64,000 bases of DNA, from NCBI GenBank assembly GCA_029204225.1, contig CM055111.1, positions 28,912,340-28,976,339 on the forward strand. The letters are read 5' to 3'. The notes under the pieces were generated by a model. The model ran no database searches and had not been told where the DNA came from. It saw only the letters and a program-made list of their open reading frames with translations. Both the position numbers and the translations under genes were made by a program. Shown piece after piece: positions 53,399-64,000 of this stretch; positions within the stretch are counted from its first letter, which is position 1, and each line of letters starts with the position of its first letter. This DNA is from Diphasiastrum complanatum (lineage: Eukaryota > Streptophyta > Lycopodiopsida > Lycopodiales > Lycopodiaceae).

Positions 53399-54763
53399 TT
53401 ATAACAGCAGAGATGCGGATGCCATTAGAAACAAAATGAGAAGACCGTGGTGGAAAGAAAAGGATGCTGCTCCTGCATTGGTACGGACAGAAGGGCCTGG
53501 AGCAATCTCAGGGCTGAGGCCTGGGATAACTTCAGATGGTGGGGGGGCAGGAGGAGAAGAGGTTGGCGTTGAAGGGATAGGTGAGAGCACTGGCACAGAC
53601 GCAGGTGATGGGATTGGCACAGAAACAGGGCTGAGTAATGGCGACGGAGGCTCGGCTAGAGGAGCAGGGGTCAGAGGGGTGGGAGCCAGTGCAGGATTTG
53701 CTTGAGGAACAGGTGATCCCAAAGGAGATGGTCCAGGAGCGCCTCCTGGTGAGGCAGCGAACAACTCTGGAGGAAGAAGGACGTTGTCAATGGCAAACAC
53801 TGACACGGGAGGTTGATCATAAAGAGTGTTCGTGATCTGTGCCTTGCTTACACCCGTGTCAATGATAACAACTCCTTTGACGGAAGAAATGTTCTGCGTG
53901 TATTTTCCCCCACTGCTTCCGGATGCTTCAGTTGGAAGAGCGGGATTTGAGACGGTCTGCAGAGATCCCAGTGGGAAGTAGCTTGATAGAACGTGGAACT
54001 TCAGCATGGTGGCTTTCTGGACGTCGGTGAGCTTTGCCATTGCACCATTAGGTAAGGCGTTGAAGGCATCATCAGAAGGAGCTAAAACAGTTAAGCCAGG
54101 GCCAGTTTCCTTGCTTGCCAATGCAGTACCAACACCGCTATTCTTGAGAAGAGTCACAAGAGTATTGAACTTGCCAGCCTTCTCAAGTACGCTGATCAGG
54201 TCCACCTGGCCTGCTGCGTTGTTGCTAACACCAATAGGCATCAACATATGATCAATCTGAAAAATGGATATGTTATAAGGATAACTAGCCACACTCTTCT
54301 CGAGGGTGGCATTTGGAGGTCCACCTCCCACCGGCATGCCAAATCCTATTACTCCAGATTTACTGACTGTCAAGTTCAGGAAGCCATCGTTCGCAGCAGC
54401 CCGTCCGGTAGTCTGATAGAGTGTAGTTAACAGAACGCCAGTGGCATTTGTCATGGATCGAATCTCCGTTACGTCAAGATACTGCAAAAGCACATGATAC
54501 CGGCAAATATCACCCATTAGCCCGTCTGGAATATTTCCGCCAAAGCGATCTATCATTGGTTTTAGAACTGAGTCAGCAACAGCCAGTATTGTAAGCGATG
54601 ATCTGGCGTTGATTTCCATCGCCACTGAAGTTTGCGATAAAAGTCCGTTGAACATAGCGAGCTCCTGGTTCTTTTCCAGGACAACTGTGATATTTGGTGC
54701 AGATGAAACAGCGAGAACAAGAAGGGAAAAGACAAGTAAAGGGAGCTGGATACGAAGCTCCAT
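53399..54763 (-). CDS. Fasciclin-like arabinogalactan protein (FLA), intact single exon
   Basis: 454 residues, a GPI-anchored cell-surface glycoprotein class involved in wall assembly and adhesion. Residues 1-22 are a signal peptide (MELRIQLPLLVFSLLVLAVSSA region). FAS1 domain 1 is about 23-175 and FAS1 domain 2 about 187-335, with the H1 motif TVLAPSDDAFNALP, the central HVLSSYF and the H2 motif VSVFAIDNVLLP. Residues 336-426 are Pro/Ala/Ser-rich with AP, SP and TP dipeptides for arabinogalactan attachment. Residues 427-454 are a small-residue cleavage region plus hydrophobic tail, typical of GPI signals. Six N-glycosylation sequons. The ATG at 54761-54763 is chosen because the only in-frame start further up is TTG. 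It stops at TAA 53399-53401. No intron, frameshift or TE insertion. Two FAS1 domains without an AGP stretch between them; I do not assign a subgroup number. Confidence 0.95.
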   Translation of the reverse strand: MELRIQLPLLVFSLLVLAVSSAPNITVVLEKNQELAMFNGLLSQTSVAMEINARSSLTILAVADSVLKPMIDRFGGNIPDGLMGDICRYHVLLQYLDVTEIRSMTNATGVLLTTLYQTTGRAAANDGFLNLTVSKSGVIGFGMPVGGGPPNATLEKSVASYPYNISIFQIDHMLMPIGVSNNAAGQVDLISVLEKAGKFNTLVTLLKNSGVGTALASKETGPGLTVLAPSDDAFNALPNGAMAKLTDVQKATMLKFHVLSSYFPLGSLQTVSNPALPTEASGSSGGKYTQNISSVKGVVIIDTGVSKAQITNTLYDQPPVSVFAIDNVLLPPELFAASPGGAPGPSPLGSPVPQANPALAPTPLTPAPLAEPPSPLLSPVSVPIPSPASVPVLSPIPSTPTSSPPAPPPSEVIPGLSPEIAPGPSVRTNAGAASFSFHHGLLILFLMASASLLL

Positions 54764-55500
54764 GCTTGCAATGGACGATGAGAGATTGGAGAAGAGAAGA
54801 CGAAACAATCGCTCAAAGATACCACAAGTCTGTATAATAAACTGAACACTAGATGTCGAAAGAAGGCTTTACGATGTGAAAGAATAAGCGCCCACTGTCA
54901 ATAGCCAGGAACGTTCAGTGCACAGAATAGTATGGCGTGATTGATTTGGCTGGGAAAGATGACAAAGAAAGCTTGAAGGACAATGCCAAGGACACGAATG
55001 CGCGAGAGTGTGACAGACCAACAATCCGGAAACAACAGCGCAGCAAAAATTTATTCTTCACACCTCAAAACCTTCTTGCACGAAGCCGACTGCAGGGACC
55101 AGACCAGAGAGCACTGAGCAGAACTTCCCAGAAATGCCAAGAATACGACGATGCTTTGTCAGTGTACTACCAATAAACAGCGAGCAACCCACCAACACTG
55201 ACCTACACACCACTCAACTCCTTCAGCTACAGTAAAAAGAGACCAAAACTGAGCACGCAATAACGATAAATCCTCAAAACAAGCCCAGCTGCAAGCTAAT
55301 CTTTCCACTCACAATTGCAGCAAAAGCATGCAAGGTACATAGATCAATCAATTCTTCTCTACGAGCACTTAGGATGAAGGAGGAGGAAAAAGCAAAGAGG
55401 ACGGAAGCACAGACAGAAGAGAAGAAAGCGAAGGGAGCGCAGCTAGCGAGGAGGATGAGAAAGAGAAACAGCGATGGTGTTATTAAATAAGAAGAAGAAG
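54764..55500 (-). promoter_or_regulatory. FLA upstream region with pyrimidine-rich leader and TATA candidates
   Basis: On the minus strand a TTATTTAATA box (55490-55481) is followed by a long C/T-rich tract (about 55470-55370), like plant core-promoter Y patches. A second TATA-like TTATTATACA (54840-54831) lies about 70 bases before the ATG. I cannot tell which is used; with the first, the leader would be about 700 bases and might contain an intron. Confidence 0.4.
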
Positions 55501-55522
55501 AAGAAGAAGAAGAGGAGGAAGA
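55490..55522. repeat. (AAG)n microsatellite
   Basis: About eight AAG units then AGG-rich sequence, immediately upstream of the distal FLA TATA candidate. It gives a false Ser-rich frame on the minus strand. Confidence 0.85.
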
Positions 55523-55529
55523 AAGAAGG

Positions 55530-56642
55530 AAATGGGGGGCCCATGGAAAAACGGGCAGAGAGAGGCCACCTTCGTAAAGGGCGCATAAATCCTCGCGCCC
55601 TAATAAACGGTACCAAAATGGGGGGCCCCCACTAAACCGTTTGTCGAAAATCCTTAAGGCCGCCCCCATTCACGCCCTCCCTTACCTTCAAGGCACCAGC
55701 CTATCCATAATCTATGCCTGCCAAGAGGAGTTTTGAGGCTATATTATGTTTGTCCTTTTTCAATGCACTACTTGGAGGAGGGAGAAATCTGAAGGGAGGT
55801 TTTTGGTAGTGTTCCGGAAACCTTTTTGGGGTTCCCCTCCAAAAACCTATATTTCAAGAACTTTTCCGATTTTTCATAAGGATGACCCTCAATTACATGC
55901 CGGTTAGACATTATGACCTAAGAAAGCTTGCAAGTTTTTGAGCCGATATCTAGCAAAAGTTGCCGGTTCCATTCTTGGACTTTGCCAGTTTTTTTTTTTC
56001 TTAAACACTAGTTTTTGGTGCAATCCCTTAACATAAGCTCCACACACAAAACCTCATCCATTGTGTGATTATGTTTAGGTTTTCTTTGGTCTTTTTATTA
56101 TTTTATTAATGACGACGTGACACATTACATTAACTTCCTTGTGGAAAGTTGTGTAAAAGAGCAATCATTTTTAGTTATTGCCATTCCATTAGGTGAGGTG
56201 TGACAAATTTCTTCATGAAAAAAGAAGGCATGAGTCTTGGAAGAAGAAGGAATTAGTTGGTGACCCACACATGGTGAAATGGCAATCCCAAAATTGCACA
56301 ACACCTTGTGGAGGTCGTTAGTACTAGCTATGTATAACCTTGTTTGATAGCATGTGGTTGCCTACACCGTTGCTTTTTTTAAGGGTGTTGTCACACTTGA
56401 CTACTCAACAAGTGTCGGAATGACTGAAAGTGGTTTTTTGGGACTAAGGGCCTTGCTTGGAATGTTAAGTTGCAAAAATTTGGACCAATGGCACAATAGT
56501 GACTTAAATGGGCCATTTAATTTGCAACACTTCCATTACACTTACCACCCTGATGTGAAAAAGGCGTGGTCCATTGCTCTCCTTCTCACTTGCCAAGGCC
56601 TAAAAATGACAAATGAGAAAATGGGAGTTACCACTAGAGTAA

Positions 56643-56647
<5 letters not shown>
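55530..56647. other. Intergenic DNA with GC-rich palindromes
   Basis: GGGGGGCCCATGG (about 55534-55546) and GGGGGGCCCCCA (about 55619-55631) contain TGGGCC-type words (site II elements) and could belong to the FLA promoter. The rest to 56647 has no supported gene. Confidence 0.4.

Positions 56648-56711
<64 letters not shown>
56648..56711. repeat. (GA)32 microsatellite
   Basis: Uninterrupted GA run. A 163-codon plus frame (56354-56845) passes through it as an Arg-Glu tract and is not considered a gene. Confidence 0.95.
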
Positions 56712-56714
<3 letters not shown>

Positions 56715-58438
56715 TTTTCCTTGCACATCAATATATGGAGGCCACAAGCCACATACGTCCTACAGCTCAACATAGAGTAGTAGACATTTCCCAATGTACC
56801 ATATGCGTAGTTGTAGGCCAAGTTTTGCATTTGCTTACTAAATAAAAAAATTCGTCATGAACTGGAAAAAAAAAATCTTAATTAGGGTTTTAACTCATAT
56901 GAGCCAATACCATTAGCTCTCATTATGTAATGTTTTTTTGACTTGCATCCACTATAAAATTTCCATTGTTGAAATATTGGACAAAACAACTAATATCTTA
57001 AAAAGAACAAATTTAAACATGCATAAGTGGCACTCATCACATCTCTAGAATGTTGAATATATCAAAGCTTTAGCCCATTTTCGTTATGACATAATGATAG
57101 CGTATGCTCATGCAATCGTACAAGATTGCAAAATAATCAACAAATGGGTCAACAACTATCATAGAGCGACAACAAAATGACGTTAATGTAAACTTTGAGA
57201 GAGAAGAGCTCTTTTCCACTTTGCACTTGACCTAGCTGACCTATCTACACGTCAACAAGGACGTCAACAAGGCACTTGCTTGCTTGGAAGTAGATGGTCC
57301 ATAAATGAGATGTGTTGCTAATTACAGCAAGACTAACTGAGTCACACTCCCCCTGTTATTCAGGTCATGGAATAGAAATTGCTGACAAATGCCCATGGGA
57401 TTGATGACTCTCCATGCATGTTCTCTCTAGTAATCATATAACTCATACATAATCCAATCATAGCCATGTTACTAAAGGCGTTCCATAACTAGAAGTAAAG
57501 CTCAATTAGCTCATGTTAGTTCTTAACCAACTAACAATGATTATCCTTGGCCTAATACTGGTTATCTAGACGTGTTATATGAGAAAGTTACCTTATTGAT
57601 AAATCTCAATCATTGATTAGTCTATAACATCTGCAATGTTCAAAAAATAAACCAATATTTATTCACTTCAATTTTCAAAACATGAGTTACTTTTTTCCTT
57701 CCAAATTTGCTAAGTTTGTTCTCTACTAGAAGCTCAAGCTCAAGATAAAGCTCTAGAAACACAAACTTAAGTTGTTAAATATTTTTCTTGATCTTAACCA
57801 AAAAATAAAAGCTAGAGTGTTTGCTTGAGATAAGTTCCAAAAGAGGACCCAAAAACATAAGTTGAGATTTTCTCTTATGACAAACTCTTTTAAGCTAAAG
57901 CTTCTTTCTAGGTCTGATGATTGATAAGGTAACCAAATTTTCTTGAACTAAAATCTAGTCACTTTGTGATTGCAATTTGTAATCTATGTGAATCTCTAGT
58001 GCTTTGGTAAAGCAAAACTTTGGTTTGTTTGTAAAAGCTTGTGCTAAAACATTATCAATTCTTGGAAGTTGTTGTACATGAACATGATTCAATGGTTTTT
58101 TTTTTTAATTGGTTTGTTGCACCACAATATATAATTTTATGCTTATGGGTGTCCTAGTGGGTTGTGTGTCCATTTCTACGCTGTCAAAATACATAGTATC
58201 TCACACAAGTTTTCTTGTGGGATTTGCATCCTTAAATACCTCTCTCATGCTTTATATATGTATCAAACGTCTTGATTACCCCTCAATCTATGTGTAAGAT
58301 TTCAAGCTCGCAATAAGTTGAACAAACTCTTGAGATCCAAGCAATAGTTTGCTTTATTTTTCACATGCTCAGAGGAGGTGGAAAAGCGTTGCTACCATAT
58401 TCAAAAAGCAAGCTAGCCATCAACATTGGTAGGAAACA
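56712..58438. other. AT-rich intergenic DNA
   Basis: No recognisable gene or retroelement. It includes a 12-base tandem duplication ACGTCAACAAGG at about 57250-57273. Confidence 0.5.
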
Positions 58439-58457
58439 TTTCATCATCATCATCATC

Positions 58458-58512
<55 letters not shown>
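58439..58512. repeat. (ATC)n (AT)26 microsatellite
   Basis: About seven ATC/TCA units (58439-58459), then an AT run from 58460 to 58512. Confidence 0.95.
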
Positions 58513-58514
<2 letters not shown>

Positions 58515-59125
58515 ACATGAACTCAAGAGCAGCAATCTAAAATGAACTCATGGAGAGAAGGGTGGAGGACTATATATAGACTTTTTTTGGTAGGAATTCG
58601 CAACTTCACTCAGAAGTCGTCCTCAGTGTCTACGATTTGGTAATGATGGTCGCAAATTTTGAGGCAACGTTCTGAGAGTCTGCGAATTCTTGTAAGAGAG
58701 TTTTTTATGCCAAAAGAGAAAAACCGACTGATAGTGCCAAACTATGTCTGATTAGAATTCGCAGAGATGACAAAGAAATTGTGGCAATCGTTTTGAGCTC
58801 CAGCGAATTGTCTGCGAATTTTGATGATGGATATCTGATGAATAAACTACATTTTTCTATTTTTAAATTTTTTTTGATCTGAGATAGAATTTGCGGAGGC
58901 CAAAAATAAATCGTGCTCTGTAGAAAAGGGGTCAGGCGAATTTTATCTGAGATGATGTGAAAAAATTTTCTTCTGAAACTAATGACTTTTTGGTTTTCTC
59001 AGAGAAGACTGTTGGTATACCAAATCTGATAGTATCTTGATGGTTTGAACAAGAAAGCACAACAAAAAATGTTGTCGAAATGGTAGGCAGGCAATAAAAA
59101 ATGAAGAAAAACCAATAGGAAACAA
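58513..59125. other. Unassigned sequence next to Gypsy-5
   Basis: Repetition of AATTCGCA/GCGAATT-type words (for example 58598, 58683, 58757, 58804), recalling LTR promoter regions, but no terminus or second copy was found. Confidence 0.35.
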
Positions 59126-60142
59126 CTAATATATATCAAGATAAAAACAGGGTTCATTGTCCTTTCTCAGTCGGCTCCCATTGACCACAGTGTCGAGGAT
59201 ATTGCCTTGAAGGGTTTGGAGTTGTACATATCCAAAGGCAAAGATTTTTTTAATGACGTAAGGTCCTTGGCCAAAAAATTTCAATTTGCCTTTGAAGGCT
59301 TTGGCCTGGTATAGCAAGACCTTATCTCCAACCTGGAAGTCTCTAAGTTTCAATGAGCGATCATGCCATGCTTTTTGTCGTCGTTTGTGGACTTGTTGAG
59401 CATAAATGCTGATCCGTCGTGTTTCACAGAGTTGCTCCAGATGGAATAACCTGTTTGCTAGATTCTAGTGAGTATTGAGCTCAAGGTTATAGGCTACTCG
59501 AAGGGAGGGGATATGGAGTTCCACAGGCATAACGGCTTCTTGGCCATATGTGAGCTGGAAAGGGGTTAGGCCTGTAGCTCGCTTCGAGGTGGTGCGATAA
59601 GCCCAGAGAGCAGCATGGAGTTTAAGTTCCCAATCAGATCGGTTGGATTCGACGGTTTTGGTGAGAATTCCACATAGGATTTTATTGGTGGATTCCGCTC
59701 GACCATTGCAGCGTGGATAGTATGGGGAACTTTTGCGATGTACCACAAAAAATTTGGAAAGAAGATCTGTTATGACAGAGTTAAGGAAATGTGTACCCCT
59801 ATCACTGATAAGCTCTAGAGAACATTCGAAACAAACTATAACCTGTTCATAGAGAAAGTTGGCGGTAGAACAAGCGTCAACATTGCAAACAACTCTTGCT
59901 TCAGCCCATTTGGTGCAATAGTCTGTAGCTACTATGATGTAACAAGATTGTGTGTGTTGAGCAGCAGGACTAATAGGTCCGACATAATCAATTCTCCATT
60001 TCTGGAAAGCTTGATCAGTGGGTACGGGGTGTAAAGGCATGTAGTCTGTTTTCTGAAAGCGTTTTGTGCGTTGGCAGACATCACAAGCCTTAGTGTAATT
60101 GTGCATATCCTTGAAGAGTGTTGGCCACCAAAAACCGGCCAA
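59126..60142 (-). pseudogene. Gypsy-5 integrase, near-complete
   Basis: 60142-59465 is open for 225 codons: FWWPTLFKDMHNYTKACDVCQRTK (zinc Cys pair), core Asp in WRIDYVGPI (about 60000), Asp in LISDRGTHF (about 59800) and Glu in NGRAESTNK (about 59690), all present. After a break near 59465, 59353-59126 carries the C-terminal domain with GDKVLLYQ and GKLKFFGQGPYVIKKI, the GPY/F motif. The N-terminal His pair lies upstream in another frame (about 60200). Confidence 0.8.
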
Positions 60143-60277
60143 GAGGATTTTCTTAGCAGTTGTTTTAGAAGAGAAATGGCCTGCACCAATACCTTCATGA
60201 GTGAGGGAAATTACAGAGGGTATTTCACCTTCAGTAAGACATCGTTGGACAATTCCATCTAATCCTTGCTTGTAGAG

Positions 60278-60850
60278 TTATCCTGCAATTAACGTATAAG
60301 GTTGAGTTTTGAGGACCAACGCACGATGTTCAAGTTTAGAGAAGAAAGGATCCATCTGCCCTGAAGTTAAACATTCTGTAATTTCCTTAGCCCATATAGG
60401 TGTGGACTCAACTTGGAAAAGGATTGCATCTGGTAATTCATCGTTGACACCTTGATCAGGGGTAGAAAGGTTAGGGATTCGGGATAGATGGCCTGCTAGA
60501 AAATGTTGAACTCCTTTACGAACCACGATCCTAAACTCAAATTCTCGCAGTAATAGGATCCATCTAGTAATACGACCTATGGTGCAAGTCTTGTTAATGA
60601 GATACAACAGTGCTTGATGATCAGTGAAGAACGCAAAGACTTTTCCTAGAAGATAATGGCGAAACTTCTGAACCGCATATACCATTGCCAAGGCTTCACA
60701 TTAGGTAGTGGTATAATTGACTTCAGCAGGTATCAATTGTCGACTAAGAAAACGGATTGGGTAGTCCTTTTTGAATTCTCCCGGTTGGGTGAGCACTGCT
60801 CCAATTTGATGTGCAGCAAAGACAGCCTTGGATTGTAAGCTTGAGTATTG
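60278..60850 (-). pseudogene. Gypsy-5 RNase H
   Basis: Reads AAHQIGAVLTQPGEFKKDYPIRF (about 60805-60745), a stop near 60702, then 60691-60278: MAMVYAVQKFRHYLLGKVFAFFTDHQALLYL with the catalytic TDH, WILLLREFEF and the GHLSRI end, followed by the RNase H-integrase spacer. The domain start is joined to gag at about 60850. Confidence 0.8.
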
Positions 60851-61215
60851 GGATCCACTGGTTGAGCATTAGAATCACAGTATAATAAACAACCGTTTCA
60901 GTAGAGTACTGCGGTTGAGTATTTTCTTCCACATGGTAGGTGGCCGGCTCGATGGTATTCGAATCAAGATAATGGACAACATTTTGTGGGTCAGGTTGGT
61001 TAACAACAAACTGTTGACATGGGGATGGGTATTGATTTGGTGCAGGTGGTCGTGGTTGGTAAATCCCTAGTCGTGGCACAGGTTGTTGTGGCGAGTAAGG
61101 GCGGTATGCTCGATAGATGGTGGGTCTGGTGGCTACTGGGAAATGATTTCGCAGTTGAGGGCATTCATTAGCAGTGTGATGCTGTGAGCAGATTGGACAC
61201 CAGACATTTCCCTTG
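60851..61215 (-). pseudogene. Gypsy-5 gag C-terminus fused to RNase H
   Basis: A Pro/Gln-rich gag segment (61079-60851) preceded by a knuckle CPICSQHHTANEC (about 61199-61161), spaced CX2CX3HX4C like Gypsy-1. Protease and RT are deleted: the next recognisable residues are the RNase H entry. Confidence 0.65.
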
Positions 61216-61401
61216 CTTATTATTTAAGCTTCTACTCATGGACTTACAAAACACATACTCATATGTGGACTTACAAAAGCCATGGTTGAAGTTTATTGAC
61301 AGATACTCATATGTGGACTTACAAAACACATGCCACAGAGTTTTATTTCTTTCTTTATTTTCTCTGTGTTAGCACAGTTGCTAACAATAACTGCTGGCGC
61401 C
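61216..61401 (+). mobile_element. LTR end with hairpin and TGGCGCC site
   Basis: AGATACTCATATGTGGACTT is repeated (about 61250 in part and 61302). Hairpin arms TGTTAGCA (61367-61374) and TGCTAACA (61379-61386) surround CAGT. TGGCGCC follows at 61395-61401, eight bases later. It resembles the arrangement at 37791-37829. Because GGCGCC is palindromic, the orientation is inferred from that parallel only. Confidence 0.5.
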
Positions 61402-61445
61402 ACTCTGGCTGTGGTTGGAGGGCGGGGAGTGCTTGCAGCTCATTG

Positions 61446-62460
61446 TCATTTATGGTCTGTGCCGAAAATGATATCTGAAAGTCGCCTCTTGAAGACTCGT
61501 GGGGATACTTTGCTAGGAATTAGTTGATTTTCTCCTCCACGGACTTTGGACGTCAAAGCGCAACTGGCAGATATGGATCTCGAGCTCGTTGATCTAGAGA
61601 CTTGGCCCTCCCCTTGGCTTTGGCTCGGACCCGTGTCCTGGCTCTGATCTTGGTCTTGAGTGTCCGCTTCTGTATCAAGGGGCCGTTGATCTTGTGCACT
61701 CGATCCTTGATCTGGACTGCTTGCCCCTGCTGCTTGTTTTTCTTTTTCCTGGCTGGAGCTTGCCTGCGTAGCGTCGAAGGTGGGTGGTGCTGGAATTGCC
61801 ACCGAGGCTAACTGGGATTTTTCTCCATAAAACTTTGGCATGCCTTGAGGGTCTGCTTCGCCTGGGTGAGCTCCTGGTTTGCACTTGTCTGATATTTGTC
61901 AAACTCCGTCTGGTAGTCGTTTTATGTTTGGCTATATACCTGCACCTGATGTAGGAAGAGATTCATTTTCGCTTGAGATAGTGGTTTGATATCAGGTGCA
62001 GGTTGAGCTAACCAGACGAGCTTTTCACCTTGTAGTGCTTGCACCTCTGCTCCCAGATGTGTATTTTCTGCTTCGTATATCTAGAGTTGCACCTGGAGGG
62101 GGGCAAGCCTTTGGTAGGCTTCAGATTGAAGCTCCTGTACCTTTGGTAAAGCATCATGAACTGCTTTGAAGAGGCTCTGAATATACTGATTAAGGTCATC
62201 TTCTTTTTGCTGCAGCTTCAGGATCTCCTTGTGCCCGTCAAGCTCATATTGCTGGAGCAATTGTCAATTCTTGCTGCAGCTTCATGATTTCGGCTCGTAG
62301 TTGAGTGTTGTTGGTGGCTAGTTGTAGTACCTAGTTGTCCAATGAGGTTTTGGAAACTACCGCATCCTGGATGAAAGTGCCCAAGGCTTGATAGGTCGTC
62401 ATGATATCTGTGGGATCAGCCGGTACGCTTGAGTAGGGTCTTGTCGTGTGGAGGCCCCGA
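61446..62460 (-). pseudogene. Gag-like coiled-coil protein of a gypsy-type element (broken)
   Basis: Across frames the minus strand encodes a Gln/Glu/Leu-rich heptad-like protein (about 62420-61850: LQLATNNTQLRAEIMKLQQE, LQQKEDDLNQYIQSLF, VQELQSEAYQRLAPLQVQL, ANQELTQAKQTLKAC), then a Ser/Gln/Asp-rich tail in 61841-61446. At least four stops or frameshifts. I infer a gag or accessory ORF from its neighbours. I do not recognise a named family. Confidence 0.45.
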
Positions 62461-63504
62461 TGACCTGTACTGTGTCATCATCATCTTCGACTAGCTTCTC
62501 CGAAGATTTTGAGCCATCAGGTGGGGTGGGGTCAACATGATCTGGCGATGGTACAAATGTGGTCTATACAAATGCATCATCAAGCAACGGTTTGTCGCCC
62601 TCGACAACTTTTACTGGAGAGGTGGGGGGTGTGAAAAAAGCAATAGTGACAACGGGGGTAAGGACGGATTGTCCAAACTGAAGAATGGGAGGAATAGAGG
62701 AGAACTAGAGGGTGGTGTGGAGGATGGAAGGAGAGGAGGGTTGTGATGTGGCTTGGCGTGGTGGTGAAAGGTGGATGAGTTGCATCCATGCCAAGGTGTT
62801 GGGAGAGAGCTGAGAGTCGGCTAGGTCGATTTGAAGTGGGGTGAATGTAGAAGCAGGGGCTATGGACGAAGCGATGGTGATGGAAGGGGTGGTAGAAGAT
62901 GGAATGGAGGTAGACGGTTAGTTCGTGCAGAAGGAAGGCATGCCAATCATATGGCACTATTGTAGGGCAGAAAAATCCCAAGAAGGACTCCACAATCTGA
63001 CTGGGCAGCTTGGATTGAATGTGATCCTTGCAAAATGTTAAAACAACTAGAAAGTTGTACTCAACAGATGCGCAGCTACCTGAATTATTGGGTCAGTGAT
63101 AGCGTCTATCAAATAATCGTTGTTAGTCTGGATTGGAATCTCAGGTGCAGTCTGGGTTATGAAAGGCTTGATCAGGCCCTTGGCCTGGTGATGGGAGATT
63201 GGCTGGCGATCACCGGACATTATGTCGACGGTGACCATGGAGTCTACGTTAACCTGTACCTTGTATGTGGTACCTTGGTAGAGGAAGTGGAAACGCGACT
63301 TTTGCATGTCCCAGGTGGCATATGCGTGAAGGGCGAGGCCCATGTTAATGTCAGAGCAAAAATGCGCTGGGTAAAAACCCATTGCTTCAAGAAGTGGGCC
63401 AGTCAGGGTGTCAGAAGGCAAGGGACAGATCTGGGTGGCAGAAGATATCTCACGTTTGATGACCTACTTGGTGCCAGAGTCATCAGAAGAGGAAGAGGAA
63501 GCCA
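62461..63504 (-). pseudogene. N-terminal ORF of the same element (unrecognised)
   Basis: An ATG at 63502-63504 begins MASSSSSDDSGTK, then a stop, and the frame stays open from 63462 to 63047 with LTGPLLEAMGFYPAHF, ALHAYATWDMQKSRFHFLY and VDIMSGDRQPISHHQAKGLIKPF. It recalls the N-terminal ORFs of some plant gypsy elements but no motif is diagnostic. 62993-62580 is Ser/Pro/His-rich. Confidence 0.4.
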
Positions 63505-63534
63505 TGTTAGAAATGGTTGTTAGAATCTATTGGC

Positions 63535-64000
63535 TTCAATCCTTGTAAACCCCATTTCTGATACAAAGTAGTGGAGATCAAATTTACACCTGATCTTCCA
63601 TCTACCACTGTTGCCTCATCCTCAAATCTCTTGTGCTTGATCGGCAAGGTGATATTATGCTCTTCACTTTTCACACTGCTCTGATGTGGAGGACGTTACT
63701 TGTTTCTTCATAGCCCGCACAGTATATGGGCTCTGATGTTACTGGTTCCACTTCAGCTTTGGCCCATTCAGCCAGGAGGCTCTTGGCTTGTGGTGTAATC
63801 TGCAGTAATTCTTTAAGGGATAAACTAACATGGCTTGCTAGCAAACTTGCGAGCACTTTAGTGTGCAGATCCTCGGGCTCCACCATGTGGAAAGGTGGTT
63901 CATGATGCTGCAACTAATCGTTATGATCAGTTTGTAATGGTGAGTCTGCTTGTGGTACTGGTTCTTCAACAACAAGAGGTTTCGTAGGTATGTCTCTCGC
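63535..64000 (-). pseudogene. Gypsy-1-like linker and protease, cut by the window edge
   Basis: 63913-63671 (HHEPPFHMVEPEDLHTKVLASLL and later KELLQITPQAKSLL) parallels 2180-1990. Across a frameshift, about 63660-63535 reads IKHKRFEDEATVVDGRSGVNLIST, a protease site in which the second residue of DGGSG is Arg. It continues beyond 64000. Confidence 0.6.

Noticed and set aside
53382-53705. Gly-rich plus frames antisense to FLA (also 53638-53835)
   Set aside because: They are shadows of the Pro-rich FLA sequence on the opposite strand.
54764-54808. 15-residue N-terminal extension of FLA
   Set aside because: It would start with TTG, and the signal peptide begins properly at the ATG 54761-54763.
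55274-55669. Minus frame with a poly-Ser stretch
   Set aside because: It comes from the AAG repeat and lies in the FLA upstream region.
56354-56845. 163-codon plus frame
   Set aside because: It is kept open by the (GA)32 tract; no motif, and the flanks look non-coding.

Overview
This window looks like nuclear DNA of a land plant. The clearest host gene is a fasciclin-like arabinogalactan protein with plant-type AGP and GPI signals. There is also one exon of a plant-type monodehydroascorbate reductase. Almost everything else is decayed Ty1/copia and Ty3/gypsy LTR retrotransposon sequence, nested and rearranged. Most copia primer sites read TGGTATCAGAGC(C), the usual initiator-Met tRNA type. 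I cannot name the species. The TE density and long gene-free stretches fit a large, repeat-rich genome such as a fern, lycophyte or gymnosperm.

Layout (family names are local to this report). 1-3215: Gypsy-1 gag-PR-RT, minus. 3420-5600: Copia-A copy 1, plus, RT deleted, with 3' LTR. 5600-6690: a copia RNase H end plus LTR debris. 6690-9443: Gypsy-2, plus. 9444-13345: Copia-B, arranged LTR-internal-LTR-internal. 13346-15200: a TE-poor island with the MDHAR exon. 15500-19987: two Copia-D parts whose LTRs form a 422-bp inverted repeat around an open integrase frame; the gag carries a tRNA-derived SINE-like insertion with an 18-bp target duplication. 20199-22700: Copia-C RT/RNase H, minus, split by an 805-bp solo LTR with a perfect 5-bp target duplication. 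22740-24474: an RT fragment with a second LTR of that family. 24475-25960: Gypsy-1 gag. 26038-26109: tRNA-Asp-like sequence. 28619-31411: Copia-A copy 2. 31412-32818: Copia-E gag, leader and LTR. 32819-36607: Gypsy-3, plus, with an inverted gag block. 36850-45256: Gypsy-4 LTR, primer site, minisatellite leader and gag start, interrupted by Copia-A copy 3 (39025-44652), the most complete element here. 45256-51580: further gypsy and copia pieces. 53399-54763: the FLA gene. 55700-59100: intergenic DNA with microsatellites. 59126-64000: Gypsy-5 and Gypsy-1-like remnants.

No element seen here looks autonomous. Copia-A copy 3 has lost the second RT aspartate (YVDG) and the first integrase aspartate, and the other copies lack whole domains. 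Decay is dominated by C-to-T and G-to-A changes, many at CpG, as expected of methylated DNA. The FLA gene is single-exon, intact and oriented minus in a more GC-rich block; it is the only feature I would call a working protein-coding gene. The most interesting structures are hairpins just upstream of gypsy TGGCGCC primer sites, a gag lineage with tandem CX2CX3HX4C zinc knuckles, five separate deletions that fuse upstream retroelement sequence to RNase H, and the small retroposed sequences with target duplications.
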